Below are positions 37,791 through 47,800 of a DNA stretch of 64,000 nucleotides, piece by piece. Position 1 is the stretch's first letter. Each line of letters begins with the position of its first letter. Origin of the DNA: Candidatus Altarchaeales archaeon (lineage in GTDB: Archaea > Altiarchaeota > Altiarchaeia > IMC4 > SCGC-AAA252-I15); the NCBI GenBank assembly GCA_014727915.1, contig WJMO01000007.1, forward strand, positions 1 to 64,000, written 5' to 3'. A program made the translations under genes and the position numbers. The notes under the pieces were generated by a model. It had not been told where the DNA came from. It was given only the letters and a program-made list of their open reading frames with translations, and made no database searches.

Positions 37791-40385
37791 TCAGGAGCAT
37801 GTGACGTTGAAGTCGTCCACGTAGAAGCCGTACTGGGTGAAGATGTCATTGTTCGAATCCAGCCTGAACCGAACCCAAAGGCTGCCGCCGGCGTAGGAGC
37901 TCAGGTCATAGGAGTGCTGGGTCCAGACGTCCTCCCTCCAGCTGCCGCTCATCAGCTCGTCCCAGCTGTTTCCGTCAGATGAAGCCTCGACATAAACCTC
38001 ATCACCGGCGCCCAGGACAACCCAGTACTTGTCCATGAAGTAGAGTGTGACAGGCCCTGCGACACCTGACAGGTCGATCTCTGGGCTCTCCAGCCACTCG
38101 TTGGCGTTCTTGTTGTAGTCGTGGCTTAGGTCAGTCGCCCAGCAGCTGCTCCCAGAGTATGCATTGCCCCACCAGGGGTCGCCAAGCTCCCACTCGTCCT
38201 GGGGGCCTCCGTGTGTCCAAAGGCCTTCCCCGGATTCCATGTCGTCGAAGAAGCCGCAAACGGAAGGCGGGGAAGTCGTGGAAGTTGTTGAGGAGGTCGT
38301 TGTCGTGGAGGTGGTGGTCGGCCCGGAAATGCATGCTGGATTGCCCGCGTCCAGGTCCGCCCGGAAGGTGTAGGATCCGTTGTATCCGAAGCGTGGAGCG
38401 TCAACGTCCAATGCGATTATGTATGTTTCGCCCCCGATTACACAGTAGGATTCAAGGTTGACAGGCTCCATGTTCAACCTCACCTCAGGAGATGACGTGC
38501 ACATGCCGTCGAGGGAGTAGTTGTAGATTATTATGTCTGTCCGGTCGTCGCCTGTCACGTTGCTGGTTCCCGTGAACGTCAGGTCTAGCAGCCCGTCAGA
38601 GGAGGGAGTGAACTGGTAGAAGTGCCATTCGCTGGTGTTATACCCGTAGTAGTCGCATGTGACCTGGTTACCGTCGGTTAGCCCCGGGGGTAGGGGCGAG
38701 TCACAGGTGGTGCAGAAGTCGAGGTCGTCGTAGTCGCAGTCGTGTATCTCGCCGCAGCCTGTGAAGTATATGAGGCAGTCGTAGTCGAGCCAGTCGGGCT
38801 GTCCGTCCAGGTCGTCGTCGGCGCCGTCCACACAGACCTCAGTGGAGCCGGGGCAGCCGGTGACGTTCACGCAGACCGTGTCCACGTCTAATACCTCGGC
38901 GTGGGCATCGTCCAAACGCATCACAAATTCGTCGGATGGGCAGACACCTTTCACGGCGCAGCCTTCGACCCCCTTCCAGTAGAGGTAGTCCACCCAGGTG
39001 GCGTTTTCGGTCACTGTTATCCCATGGTAGTCCAGGTAGAATGGGTCGACCAGCGTCTCCAACCCTATGTCGGAGGTGTTGAAGAAGTGCATGCTCTGTG
39101 TGGCGTACTTGTCTGAGAGGTTGTATCGGCCGTCCAAGCGGTCGAAGAAGGAAGGTCCGTCGAAGCCGCCGAATGCGCTGGCGTTGCTGACCTGGTAGCA
39201 TGTGGTGTTGATGGAGTTCGAGGCGATCCCTATAAGAACCTGGTGTATGTCGCAGTCATCGTTGTTCAGTATCTGGATGCACGCCCCCTCCGAGAACTCG
39301 CCCTCGTCGCACCCTGCCGGCCGGTCCCATCCTGGGACCTGCGGCGGTTCGGTGTCCATGTCCCCCGTCGCAGTGATCCAGGGTATGGTGAGGTTGCATT
39401 TCTTTGCGAAGCTCTCGGGGGCGTTCTTCTGGTAGTTGATTATGCCCGCGAACGAGTTCGGGTGGCTTGAGTTGAAGCAAACATGCTCCTCGTACTGGTT
39501 GCATCCTCCGAAGCCCTGGTCCAACACGAGTATCAAACCGCTGATGACATCAGGGTCCTCGTTGATGCAGTAGTCAGCTAAGCTCCCATAGTCCGCCTTT
39601 ATGGTGGAGTGGAAGACCACGTCACCTGTCGCCTGGCCGACTCCGGGGGACTCGGTCATTATGCTGCAGCCGGCTATCATCTCGTTGTCGATGAATGTGG
39701 TGCAGTTGTTGATGTACTTTATCACGAACGAGTTCGTGTTCAGGGGGAATAGGGGATCCTCCAGTCCGATGATGGACGTTGGGGAAGCCACGAGGACACT
39801 GTCCCCGACGTAGTAGCATGTGCCCGCCTCGTCGTATACGTTGAAGGACGTGTTGGCGATGGCCATGAAAGTCCACGGGTCCCTGGGGATCAGGTGGAGC
39901 GTGTTCAGGGATATGTTCACGACGAAGTGCATGTCCCTCCCCTGACTTTCTATGCGGTCAAGCCACTGTGAGAGGGTGTGGTTTACCATGTAGCTGATGT
40001 TCTGGTCGTGTAGTGTGCCGCACATTATGAGCTCGGTCAGCGCGGCCTCGCTGCCATTCACGCCCATCCGGAACCTGTCACAGTTCACATGGCATGAGGG
40101 AGTGCATTTGAAGGAGTAATCCTGGAGGTCGTCGCCGGACAGAACAACATCGTCTATGGCGTAGATGGTCGCTCGCCTTCCGAATATGACCAGGGCCCGC
40201 TCCAGGTCTCCGCGGACGTCCTCGACGAAGTAGTGGAGCTCATCGCATCTTATCTTGGATATGGTGTCGTCTGTCTTGGTCTTGGAGACCGTCGCATAGT
40301 ATGACACGAAGAGTATCAGGGGTATGACTAGCAGGACGACGGCTATCGTGAAGAATAGTCCTCGCTTTTCCTTTTTCATAGCCAC
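37791..40385 (-). CDS. large pseudopilin-like surface protein with MAM-like C-terminal domain
   Basis: 864 residues. An N-terminal helix after KKEKRG (LFFTIAVVLLVIPLILFVSYY) acts as membrane anchor or pilin-like stalk. The body has many Cys and N-glycosylation sequons, a Ca-binding-like CVDGADDDLDGQPDWLDYDC, and a PPC-like beta domain. A Thr/Ser linker (PTTTSTTTTSSTTSTTSPP) precedes a ~145-residue beta-sandwich of MAM/immune-inhibitor-A type (DDMESGEGLW, SGSSCWATD, IDLSGVAGPVTLYF, FYVDDFNVTC). Such domains bind proteins or sugars. The gene overlaps the next upstream one by 10 bases. Probably a tip adhesin or surface component. Confidence 0.8.
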   Translation of the reverse strand: MAMKKEKRGLFFTIAVVLLVIPLILFVSYYATVSKTKTDDTISKIRCDELHYFVEDVRGDLERALVIFGRRATIYAIDDVVLSGDDLQDYSFKCTPSCHVNCDRFRMGVNGSEAALTELIMCGTLHDQNISYMVNHTLSQWLDRIESQGRDMHFVVNISLNTLHLIPRDPWTFMAIANTSFNVYDEAGTCYYVGDSVLVASPTSIIGLEDPLFPLNTNSFVIKYINNCTTFIDNEMIAGCSIMTESPGVGQATGDVVFHSTIKADYGSLADYCINEDPDVISGLILVLDQGFGGCNQYEEHVCFNSSHPNSFAGIINYQKNAPESFAKKCNLTIPWITATGDMDTEPPQVPGWDRPAGCDEGEFSEGACIQILNNDDCDIHQVLIGIASNSINTTCYQVSNASAFGGFDGPSFFDRLDGRYNLSDKYATQSMHFFNTSDIGLETLVDPFYLDYHGITVTENATWVDYLYWKGVEGCAVKGVCPSDEFVMRLDDAHAEVLDVDTVCVNVTGCPGSTEVCVDGADDDLDGQPDWLDYDCLIYFTGCGEIHDCDYDDLDFCTTCDSPLPPGLTDGNQVTCDYYGYNTSEWHFYQFTPSSDGLLDLTFTGTSNVTGDDRTDIIIYNYSLDGMCTSSPEVRLNMEPVNLESYCVIGGETYIIALDVDAPRFGYNGSYTFRADLDAGNPACISGPTTTSTTTTSSTTSTTSPPSVCGFFDDMESGEGLWTHGGPQDEWELGDPWWGNAYSGSSCWATDLSHDYNKNANEWLESPEIDLSGVAGPVTLYFMDKYWVVLGAGDEVYVEASSDGNSWDELMSGSWREDVWTQHSYDLSSYAGGSLWVRFRLDSNNDIFTQYGFYVDDFNVTCS

Positions 40386-43300
40386 ACCATCAACTTGAAT
40401 TTCGCAGGCCCCCAGAGGGACTGGACTCCGCCCGCGCTCGATATCTCGAACTCTATCATGTTGGGGTCGAACAGCAGGTCGACTTCGCCGTCGTCGTCCA
40501 GGTCCAGCTGGTCCATCAGCCTGAAAACGGCATCGTTGACCGCATCCCCCGCAACATATGATTTGTTCATAGGACTATTAAGTCCAGGGGTGTAAAAGCA
40601 GTTAGACGAGCCCCCGTATGCCGTCGGTATGGGAGCGTTGAAGCTCGTCCCGTCCTCGAACTCTATCTCCCAGTTGCAGCCCAGGTTGTCGTCGAAGACC
40701 CCACCGTATCCTACCATGCTCTGCAGGCGGATAGTGTATATTGCCCTGTCGTCAGGCGAGCAACCGGTACGGTTGTCCTCGGAATCCCCGGTTTCGATCG
40801 TGAGCGTCGTGTTGCCGCCGATCAGTATCTTCTCAGGGGGTATTTGAACTATGTAGGGGTCTCCCAGTAGGGCGTAGTCGGAGCCCCAGTCTGAAAGCTG
40901 ATAGACTATCTCCCCCCCTCCAGAGTCCACGTCCAGGTAGTCCGTCCAGTGCTCTCCAGAATAGGAGGTCACCCTGGCAGATGAGACGACGACATCAGGC
41001 GGTATCTCGACCACCCCCCTGCAGTTGAGGGTGTCGTCGAAGCGGTCGGTGGACTGTGTGATCGAGACCGTCCCATAGTCGGACAGGTTCAAGGGCATGT
41101 AGTCGATTTCAAGGTATGAGTCGGGGAAAAGCTGGGACTCCCTGAGCTCTCCGCCGTAGAATACTGTCTGGCTCTCCAGGCTGGACTCGTAGATGTCCTT
41201 TGAGAAGTTGAGGTAGCAGTCAACCGCGGCAGTGGAGTTGCCTCCGGGGCAGAAAGCTCCGTCGCCGCATTCCGCAGAGTGTATGAGGGTCAGCTCGGAA
41301 TTTAAGCAGCCAAGTGTCGCAGGCCCGAACCCGATGGTGCGGACTTCGGCACCCAAGTCGTTTTGGGCGCGTTGGGAAGCGCATATCGCATCATAGACTG
41401 CGGGAAGGCAGTAGGTGTTCTCGCAGTCGCCCGTGGTGGCCCCGCAGCTCCTGTCGCCTGTCGTCTGAGTGCACGACCCCGTGCAGTCACCGCATCCGCT
41501 GGTCTCAGGCGGTACGAGGACCTCCAGGTCGTCTATCATTATGTGCTCGCTGTCGGTTGACGTGGAACCCCAGAATTGAAGCACGAGGTCGTTTAAGGAG
41601 TCGGGTATGTCGGCTTCCGCGACCGCCCAGGTGAGCTGCCCGCTTCCTATGTCGGGCGACAGGACCTCCACTATGGGCTCCCATCCGCTGCCGTCCCAGT
41701 AGTACAGTCCCATCTCGTCAGAGTCCTCCGTGTCCTCGTAGCTGTACCAGACCCTGACCTTGACGTCGTTGTGGGCTGAGATGTCGATGGGAGTCCTGTT
41801 CAAAGCCACATACTCGGGGTTGAAACCGCCCCATATCCCAAAGTAGGACGATCCGCTGTGAGGGCCGTATGAGCCTGCGCTCGCCTTCCCATAGAGGTAG
41901 CCTCCTGGCGCGGTTGTGCGCTCACCGTCCACCGTCCACTCGGCTATCTCGGAGTCGGCTTCGAAGTCTGTGGTGAACAGCACGGTTCGGTTCTGGTAGT
42001 TGCAGCTGCCGCAGTTATAGCCTGTTATGCCGTCGGTCATCACGATGATGTAGTTGCTCCTAGTCGGGCTCCAAACGTCGTCGAGTAGGTTGTAGGCCTG
42101 GTTTATAGCGCAGCAGACGCAGGTTCCTCCCGAGGGGTCGTTGCTGTATCCCATAACATGGGAGACCATGCTTTCGTTGTCCTGGGGGTCGCTGAATCTG
42201 TAGGAAGAGCCGCCGTCTGCTTCGGCCTCGGTGTCAAATGAGACCAGGGCCATCCGGTTCCCGGTGTGGTTCATGACCGTGTTTATGAAGTCCCTCGCCA
42301 GGCATTTGGCGAGGCTTATGCGCTTGGTGTCGTCGTCGAACAGGTCCGGGCTGTCGCACCCCCGCTCCTCCCCTTCAGAGCCGGTGTTGTCGCCTATCCG
42401 GAAGTCCATGCTCCCGGAGACGTCGGTTATCAGCACCACGTCCGCGTTGCCTGAAGCGACCACCTCGGACATGTTACCCGTGCCCATCCGGAGCGGCACG
42501 TTGTTCTGGTCCAGGTCCGGGTGGTATATCAAACCTATGGGGGCGCCCTGGATCTCAGCGTCCGAGAGGGTTATGAACTGTTCGCTCTCGTTCCCGTCGG
42601 CTGAGAAGACGGTGGTGCCGCCTATGTTCAGGTATGTGGAGTAGTTGCTCATGTAATGGAGGTAGAGGCCGATGGACTCAACGCGTCCTGGCACGTAGAA
42701 GGAGTCGTAGAGGTTTATTATGCCGTTGATTCCCGGGAAGTGATACCATGTGGTCCGGGCGACCTCGTCAGTGTCCATCTCCGAGGTGTTGTATAGTATG
42801 TGTATGAACCCTCCGCCGATGTAGTGGTCTTCTATGGTTCCCTCAGTGAACATTAGGGTGAAGTTGTTGGGAGCCCCCAGGATGATGTTGGACAGGTCCG
42901 CTTCCGCGACGCACCCGTTGCCCGGGCCGGCTGGCAATCCCTCCCGTAGGTTGGCGCTCATGTTGCCTCCGATGGGCTCGAACGCGCCCGCGAAGTTCTC
43001 GTTTATGTAGAGGTTAAAGTCCGAGGGGGAGTTAAGCTCGAAGCAGCAGCGTTGTATGGTCGCATCAGAGGGGAGACCCCGCACGAACACTGTTATGTTG
43101 CCCTGGCCGGTGTAGCCGCCGAAGTACGTGTAGGATGACGTCTCCTTCTCCCTTATGTTCGCGAGGAACGCCCTCGCGACATTGCCCCTTGTGGGCAGCC
43201 CCCGGCCGTAGCCGACGAGCAGCCGGGTGGAGTGGGTCAACGTAGTTGCCTGGCCAGGGGGTATGCGGGTGTTGTTGGCTACCATCTCGCCGTCTATCGT

Positions 43301-43612
43301 CAGCGCCCATCCGACATTCGTGGGGAGCAGCTGGTTTATGTGGTGGGCTGACAGGTTGGATGCGTTCAGCCAGTGGGGGCTGGTCTGGTTCCCGTTCGCT
43401 GCAGCCCACTCCTCCCCTATCTGGTCCAAGACGCCTATCTTGTTCAGCACGTCCATGGTGTCTTCGGAGACGTAGTGAAGACGTTTGACCGAGATGTCGG
43501 ATGCGGATGACCCGCTATATCGCAAGCCCATCAAAGCCGTCAATATGACCATGACCACCGTCAACGCGACGACCGCATCCAACAATATCGCATATCCCCT
43601 CTTCATCGCCAC
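40376..43612 (-). CDS. giant vWA pseudopilin with a beta-sandwich inserted in the vWA domain
   Basis: 1078 residues. The pilin-like N-terminus (KRGYAILLDAVVALTVVMVILTALMG) has an acidic residue at about +6 of the predicted mature protein. A vWA domain starts at about 390 with a full MIDAS DVSGSM (Asp397, Ser399, Ser401) and VIVMTDG-like strand (YIIVMTDG, 521-528). Between about 541 and 700 a MAM-like beta sandwich (FTTDFEADSEIAEW, HSGSSYFG, GLYYWDGSGWEPI, MIDDLEVLV) interrupts the vWA fold, followed by a Cys-rich strip and the last vWA part (about 738-800). Metal-dependent adhesion at the pilus tip is the likely role. Overlaps neighbours on both sides by 10 bases. Confidence 0.85.
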   Translation of the reverse strand: MAMKRGYAILLDAVVALTVVMVILTALMGLRYSGSSASDISVKRLHYVSEDTMDVLNKIGVLDQIGEEWAAANGNQTSPHWLNASNLSAHHINQLLPTNVGWALTIDGEMVANNTRIPPGQATTLTHSTRLLVGYGRGLPTRGNVARAFLANIREKETSSYTYFGGYTGQGNITVFVRGLPSDATIQRCCFELNSPSDFNLYINENFAGAFEPIGGNMSANLREGLPAGPGNGCVAEADLSNIILGAPNNFTLMFTEGTIEDHYIGGGFIHILYNTSEMDTDEVARTTWYHFPGINGIINLYDSFYVPGRVESIGLYLHYMSNYSTYLNIGGTTVFSADGNESEQFITLSDAEIQGAPIGLIYHPDLDQNNVPLRMGTGNMSEVVASGNADVVLITDVSGSMDFRIGDNTGSEGEERGCDSPDLFDDDTKRISLAKCLARDFINTVMNHTGNRMALVSFDTEAEADGGSSYRFSDPQDNESMVSHVMGYSNDPSGGTCVCCAINQAYNLLDDVWSPTRSNYIIVMTDGITGYNCGSCNYQNRTVLFTTDFEADSEIAEWTVDGERTTAPGGYLYGKASAGSYGPHSGSSYFGIWGGFNPEYVALNRTPIDISAHNDVKVRVWYSYEDTEDSDEMGLYYWDGSGWEPIVEVLSPDIGSGQLTWAVAEADIPDSLNDLVLQFWGSTSTDSEHIMIDDLEVLVPPETSGCGDCTGSCTQTTGDRSCGATTGDCENTYCLPAVYDAICASQRAQNDLGAEVRTIGFGPATLGCLNSELTLIHSAECGDGAFCPGGNSTAAVDCYLNFSKDIYESSLESQTVFYGGELRESQLFPDSYLEIDYMPLNLSDYGTVSITQSTDRFDDTLNCRGVVEIPPDVVVSSARVTSYSGEHWTDYLDVDSGGGEIVYQLSDWGSDYALLGDPYIVQIPPEKILIGGNTTLTIETGDSEDNRTGCSPDDRAIYTIRLQSMVGYGGVFDDNLGCNWEIEFEDGTSFNAPIPTAYGGSSNCFYTPGLNSPMNKSYVAGDAVNDAVFRLMDQLDLDDDGEVDLLFDPNMIEFEISSAGGVQSLWGPAKFKLMVWL

Positions 43613-44157
43613 ACCGTAAAGTAGAGCCTCGTTATCTCACCGTCCAAGACCGCAGTCCTGGTTATCGTCATCGCCTCCGTGTCGTTGGACGGAACCCTCC
43701 CAACTCCCATAGCCTCGCCGTCGACTTCAACCACGGACCCGTTAAGGTATGTAAGGTTGAAGTAAAAATCGTATCCTCCGATCCCGAGTAGGTATAGGTT
43801 GCATTCGTAGTTGCTGCCCCCCGGCAGGCTGCACAGGTCAGTCTGCCCATGGTCCATGAAGTGCTTGAACTCCAGCAGCTTGTAGGGGACTAGGACGCGG
43901 CTCTTGTTGGACAGGCCCAGCGAGGTCACATTGTCCAGAACCCAGTTCTCAGGGGTTCCGGGCGTGCGTATCAGCTTCTCAGCAGCTTCAACGCCGAATT
44001 CTGCCATGGTCCTCTGGTCTTCTGCCTGGAAGAGGTCCCGGGTGGATAGGTCCCACAGGTGCAGTATCAGCATCAGACCCGCCATGAAGAGCATGAACGC
44101 TATGAGGAACTCTCCGCTGAAAACCTGGCCTTTGGATTGCGCCTTCATTTTGGTCAT
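43603..44157 (-). CDS. pilin-like protein
   Basis: 184 residues. Short basic leader MTKMKAQSKG, then QVFSGEFLIAFMLFMAGLMLILHLW, the pattern of an archaeal class III signal (cleavage after Gly10, Glu at mature +6). The remainder is a beta-rich domain with a Cys pair (CSLPGGSNYEC). It overlaps the first gene of the operon by 4 bases (ATGA). Probably a minor pilin. Confidence 0.85.
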   Translation of the reverse strand: MTKMKAQSKGQVFSGEFLIAFMLFMAGLMLILHLWDLSTRDLFQAEDQRTMAEFGVEAAEKLIRTPGTPENWVLDNVTSLGLSNKSRVLVPYKLLEFKHFMDHGQTDLCSLPGGSNYECNLYLLGIGGYDFYFNLTYLNGSVVEVDGEAMGVGRVPSNDTEAMTITRTAVLDGEITRLYFTVWR

Positions 44158-44852
44158 ATGGTCTTGGTTACGTTGTTGTCGGTTTCTATGCTCTCGTTCA
44201 CCGTGTCCAGGTAGTCTACGGTGACCGTTACGAACTCTCCGAACGTCGAGTTGAAGCTCAATGTGAGCGAATCATATGCTTTAAGGGAGGATGTGCTGAC
44301 GTTCAAGGTGGTGTCGTTCGTCAGCAGGGAGGTTTTGAAGTATGGTGAGTCGACGTGGGCGTCGTTGACTATCTCCACCCAGGTGGTGTTGTCCACTATC
44401 ACAAGGGAGCCGGGCACCACCTTCAGGTTGGGCAAGTGACATGTGACCTCAATGCCGGCTTTGTTGTTCTTTATCCGGTTCCTCGTGTTCAACCCCTTGC
44501 TGAGGCAGTGGACTGATATGTTGGAGTCCATGACACGGGTCGTCCACGTCCTCTCACCCCACATCATCTCCAGCACGTTGCCCCGTATCACGATATCATA
44601 TTCATAGTCGCCGTGGAGCCTGTTGGGCAGTGAGAAGTAGGAGTAGTATCCTGGACCCTGCTGGCCTATCATGTTCACGTTGTCCTTCACGCTGGTGGCG
44701 ACACGCCGAGCGTCGAGGAGCGTCTTTATCCTGCTGCTCTCGGCGGTCTTCTCCATGGCGATCAGGACTATCACGCAGAATATCATGAGCAGGACCGATA
44801 TGCCGATGATCAACTCCAAGCCTGTCTGCCCCCTTAGTCCGCGGCGTTCCAT
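44154..44852 (-). CDS. archaeal type IV pilin-like protein (class III signal)
   Basis: About 232 residues from ATG 44852. A longer open frame reaches 44915 but would run over the divergent gene's start. After MERRGLRG the sequence QTGLELIIGISVLLMIFCVIVLIAM has Glu at +5 as in canonical pilins; cleavage is expected between Gly and Gln. The mature domain contains a TSVKDNVNMIGQQGPGYYSYF region and a C-terminal beta domain with CARDB-like strands (VIVDNTTWVEIVNDAHV, SLTLSFNSTFGEFVTVTVDYLDTVNESIETDNNVTK). First gene of the pilus operon. Confidence 0.85.
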   Translation of the reverse strand: MERRGLRGQTGLELIIGISVLLMIFCVIVLIAMEKTAESSRIKTLLDARRVATSVKDNVNMIGQQGPGYYSYFSLPNRLHGDYEYDIVIRGNVLEMMWGERTWTTRVMDSNISVHCLSKGLNTRNRIKNNKAGIEVTCHLPNLKVVPGSLVIVDNTTWVEIVNDAHVDSPYFKTSLLTNDTTLNVSTSSLKAYDSLTLSFNSTFGEFVTVTVDYLDTVNESIETDNNVTKTI

Positions 44853-44887
44853 CCCACTATAAATATGGTCACACATATCTTTAATTA
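44853..44887. promoter_or_regulatory. 35-bp back-to-back leaderless promoters
   Basis: Plus strand CTATAAATAT (44857-44866) lies 22-31 bases before ATG 44888. On the minus strand TTAAAGATATG (about 44886-44876) lies the same distance before ATG 44852. Both genes therefore appear to be transcribed without leaders from one tiny shared region, which ties the propeller-TPR protein to the pilus operon. Confidence 0.6.
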
Positions 44888-47800
44888 ATGAGGAAACTGG
44901 CTTTTGCACTCGCATTTCTAGCTTTAACCAATGTCGTGTGGTCCCAGAGCTGGGAGACGTTCAGGGGGGACTACCTGCGCACTGGTGAGTCCACCGCAGA
45001 GTCGTCCTTCAGCTTCGACGACTTCAACATACTATGGCATTTCCAGACCGGGGAGGCGGTCAGGGGCCCTCCGAGCGTGGCCGACATAGACGGGGATGGG
45101 GTCCGCGACATAGTATTCGGTTCGGACGACGACCACCTCTATGTGCTGGACGACCGTGGCAGGCTGAAGTGGGAGTATGAGACAGGCGGCAACGTCCGCT
45201 CAGCGCCCACATTGGTTGACGCTGACGGTGACGGCAGCGTTGACGTGTTGTTCGGTTCGGATGACGGGTACCTTTACATGCTGGACAACGAAGGCAATCT
45301 GACGTGGAAGTATGAGACAGGGGGGATGGTCCGTAGTTCCCCCCTAGTCGAGGACCTTGGCGGCACGACCGTCAAGGAGATCGTCTTCGGTTCGGGAGAC
45401 AGCAGGGTATACTGCCTGAACCCGTCCGGTGAGAAGCTGTGGGAGTACAAGACTGCAGAGTCTGTGTACTCGTCTCCTGCCCTCTATGACATGGACAATG
45501 ACGGGGAGGACGAGATCGTGTTCGGGTCGGACGATAACATAGTATACATAATCAAGCACCCCCCGCATAAGGTCTGGACCTACCAGACATCGGGGGACAT
45601 AAGCTCTACGCCCGCGATAGACAGGTCGGGGAATGTCGTGGCGGGGTCGGGGGATAAGAGGCTTTACAGGCTCCACATAACCAGCCGTGGAGTTTCCGAG
45701 TCCAGGAGGGTTTGGAGCGGGACTGAATGGACGACCGAGAGGATAAGCATAACGGGGCTGGTGCAGATGTGGAACCACACGCTAGGGGGGAAGGTATCGA
45801 CTTCGCCGGCGTTGGGCAACATTTACAACACGGACGGCACATATGGGGCTTTCGTCGGCGGCGACGACGGTGTGCTGTACATGGTCTACATAAACGGCAG
45901 CAGAAGCAGAATATACAGCGTCTCAAAGCCCATAGAATCCTCCCCCGCTGTGGGGGACCTGAACGGCGACAACATAACAGACATCGTCTTCGGCACAAAC
46001 GACAATAAAGTTTTCATAATAAATCATCCGGGTAGGAGCGTGTTCACATTCGAGACTGGCGGCCCGGTGAGGTCCTCCCCCGCGCTGGCAGACCTTGTGG
46101 GCGACGGCACATTGGAGGTTATGGTAGGCTCCGACGACGGTAAGCTATACATATTCGGCGACTCCAGGAGCATGAGCGTGCACGTCGGCTACACATACTA
46201 CCAGACCGCGCTGAAATACTATGGGGTGGGGGACATAGAAAACGCGAAAAGGTTCATTGAAGGGGCGAAGACCAGGTTCAACCGGGCTGACTACACTGAG
46301 GGCATAAGCGAATGCAACAGCTTGCTGGGCAGGATAGAGGGGGACAGCCACTATAACAAAGCCCAGGACCTGTACTTGGACGGGGACTTGAGGGGAGCTC
46401 GCGAGGAGGTCGAGACCGCGGCGGAGGTTTACTTCAGAGCCGGGGACGAATATGGGTTTGAGCGTGCGGACCGGCTTTTCATAAGGATAGAGGCCGACAC
46501 ATACTACGAGGAAGCCCAGTACTACTACAATCTTGGACTGTACCAGAACGCTTCAGAGTACATCGAGGCTGCCCGGAGATACTATGCGAGCATAAACTAC
46601 ACAGAGGGGGTTGAGATGTCAACGCAGATGTACAACGTATCACAGACTCATGGGAAAGCGGACATATACTTCGAGGACGGGATAACATCCCGGAAGGAGG
46701 GGAAATACGACGTTGCGGAGATGTACTTCGGGCTTGCGAGGCTGTCATACGAGCTTGCCGGGGACATGGAGAACGCCAACATAACAAGCCATTACATAAA
46801 CACCGTGAAAGGCGACCAGTACTTCCAGAACGCCATGGAATACCTTAACGCAGGGGACTATGCCAGGGCTGTCGAAGAGGCTGAAGTGGCGATGCGGTAC
46901 TTCCGCAACGGAAGCGGGGAGGACACCAACAAGGTTGACGTGCTCTATGAGAGGGTGAAATGGCTCGCTCAAGCAAATGACCTTTATGAGAAGGCGGAGA
47001 AGCATTATACTGCGGCAGACTTCGAGGCAGCCATCGAATACGCGGACAAGGCCATGGTCTTATACAACACCTCGGGAGACTTGGAAGGCTACACAAGATC
47101 TGAGAGGCTATACCAGCGCGCTTCCAGGGCGGCGGGTTCGGGAGGGGGCGGGATATTCCCTGAGGACCTTCCGCTGGTTCCTGCCCTCATGATCGTGTCA
47201 TCTCTGGCTGCAATAGGGTACATGCTGTCAAAGAGGAGGAAGCCGCGCAGGTGGTTCATAGGAGGGTGGCGCAGGTACGGGCGATTCATAGCAGCATACA
47301 CTATTGTCCCGGCAGGCAGGAGCATAAGCCTAATACCCCCGAAGAGGCTTGCGGAGAAGCTCAGCAGGAGAAGCGTCCTATTGGAGGGAGGAGCAGGGGA
47401 TCGTGCGAAGGTGGACGTCGCAGGCGCAAAGCCGACGAAGAGGCCATCACCTATCGGGGCGCAAACACAAGAACATGGCAAACAGACAACACCAGCCATA
47501 CCGCAAACGCCGAGACCGCCATTACCCCCAAGCAGGAGAAGGCCGCCCTCCACCAAAGAGAGGATAAGACACAAACTCAGAAAGATACTAGGAATAAAAC
47601 CCAAACACCCCAGACCACCACAGCCAAGAACACCGCCAAAGAGGGGAATAACAGCACCTCAACATCAGATGAGACCATCAGGCCCTCCAACCCACAGGAG
47701 AAGGCCGCCCTCCACCAAAGAGAGGATAAGACACAAACTCAGAAAGATACTAGGAATAAAACCCAAACACCCCAGACCACCACAGCCAAGAACACCGCCA

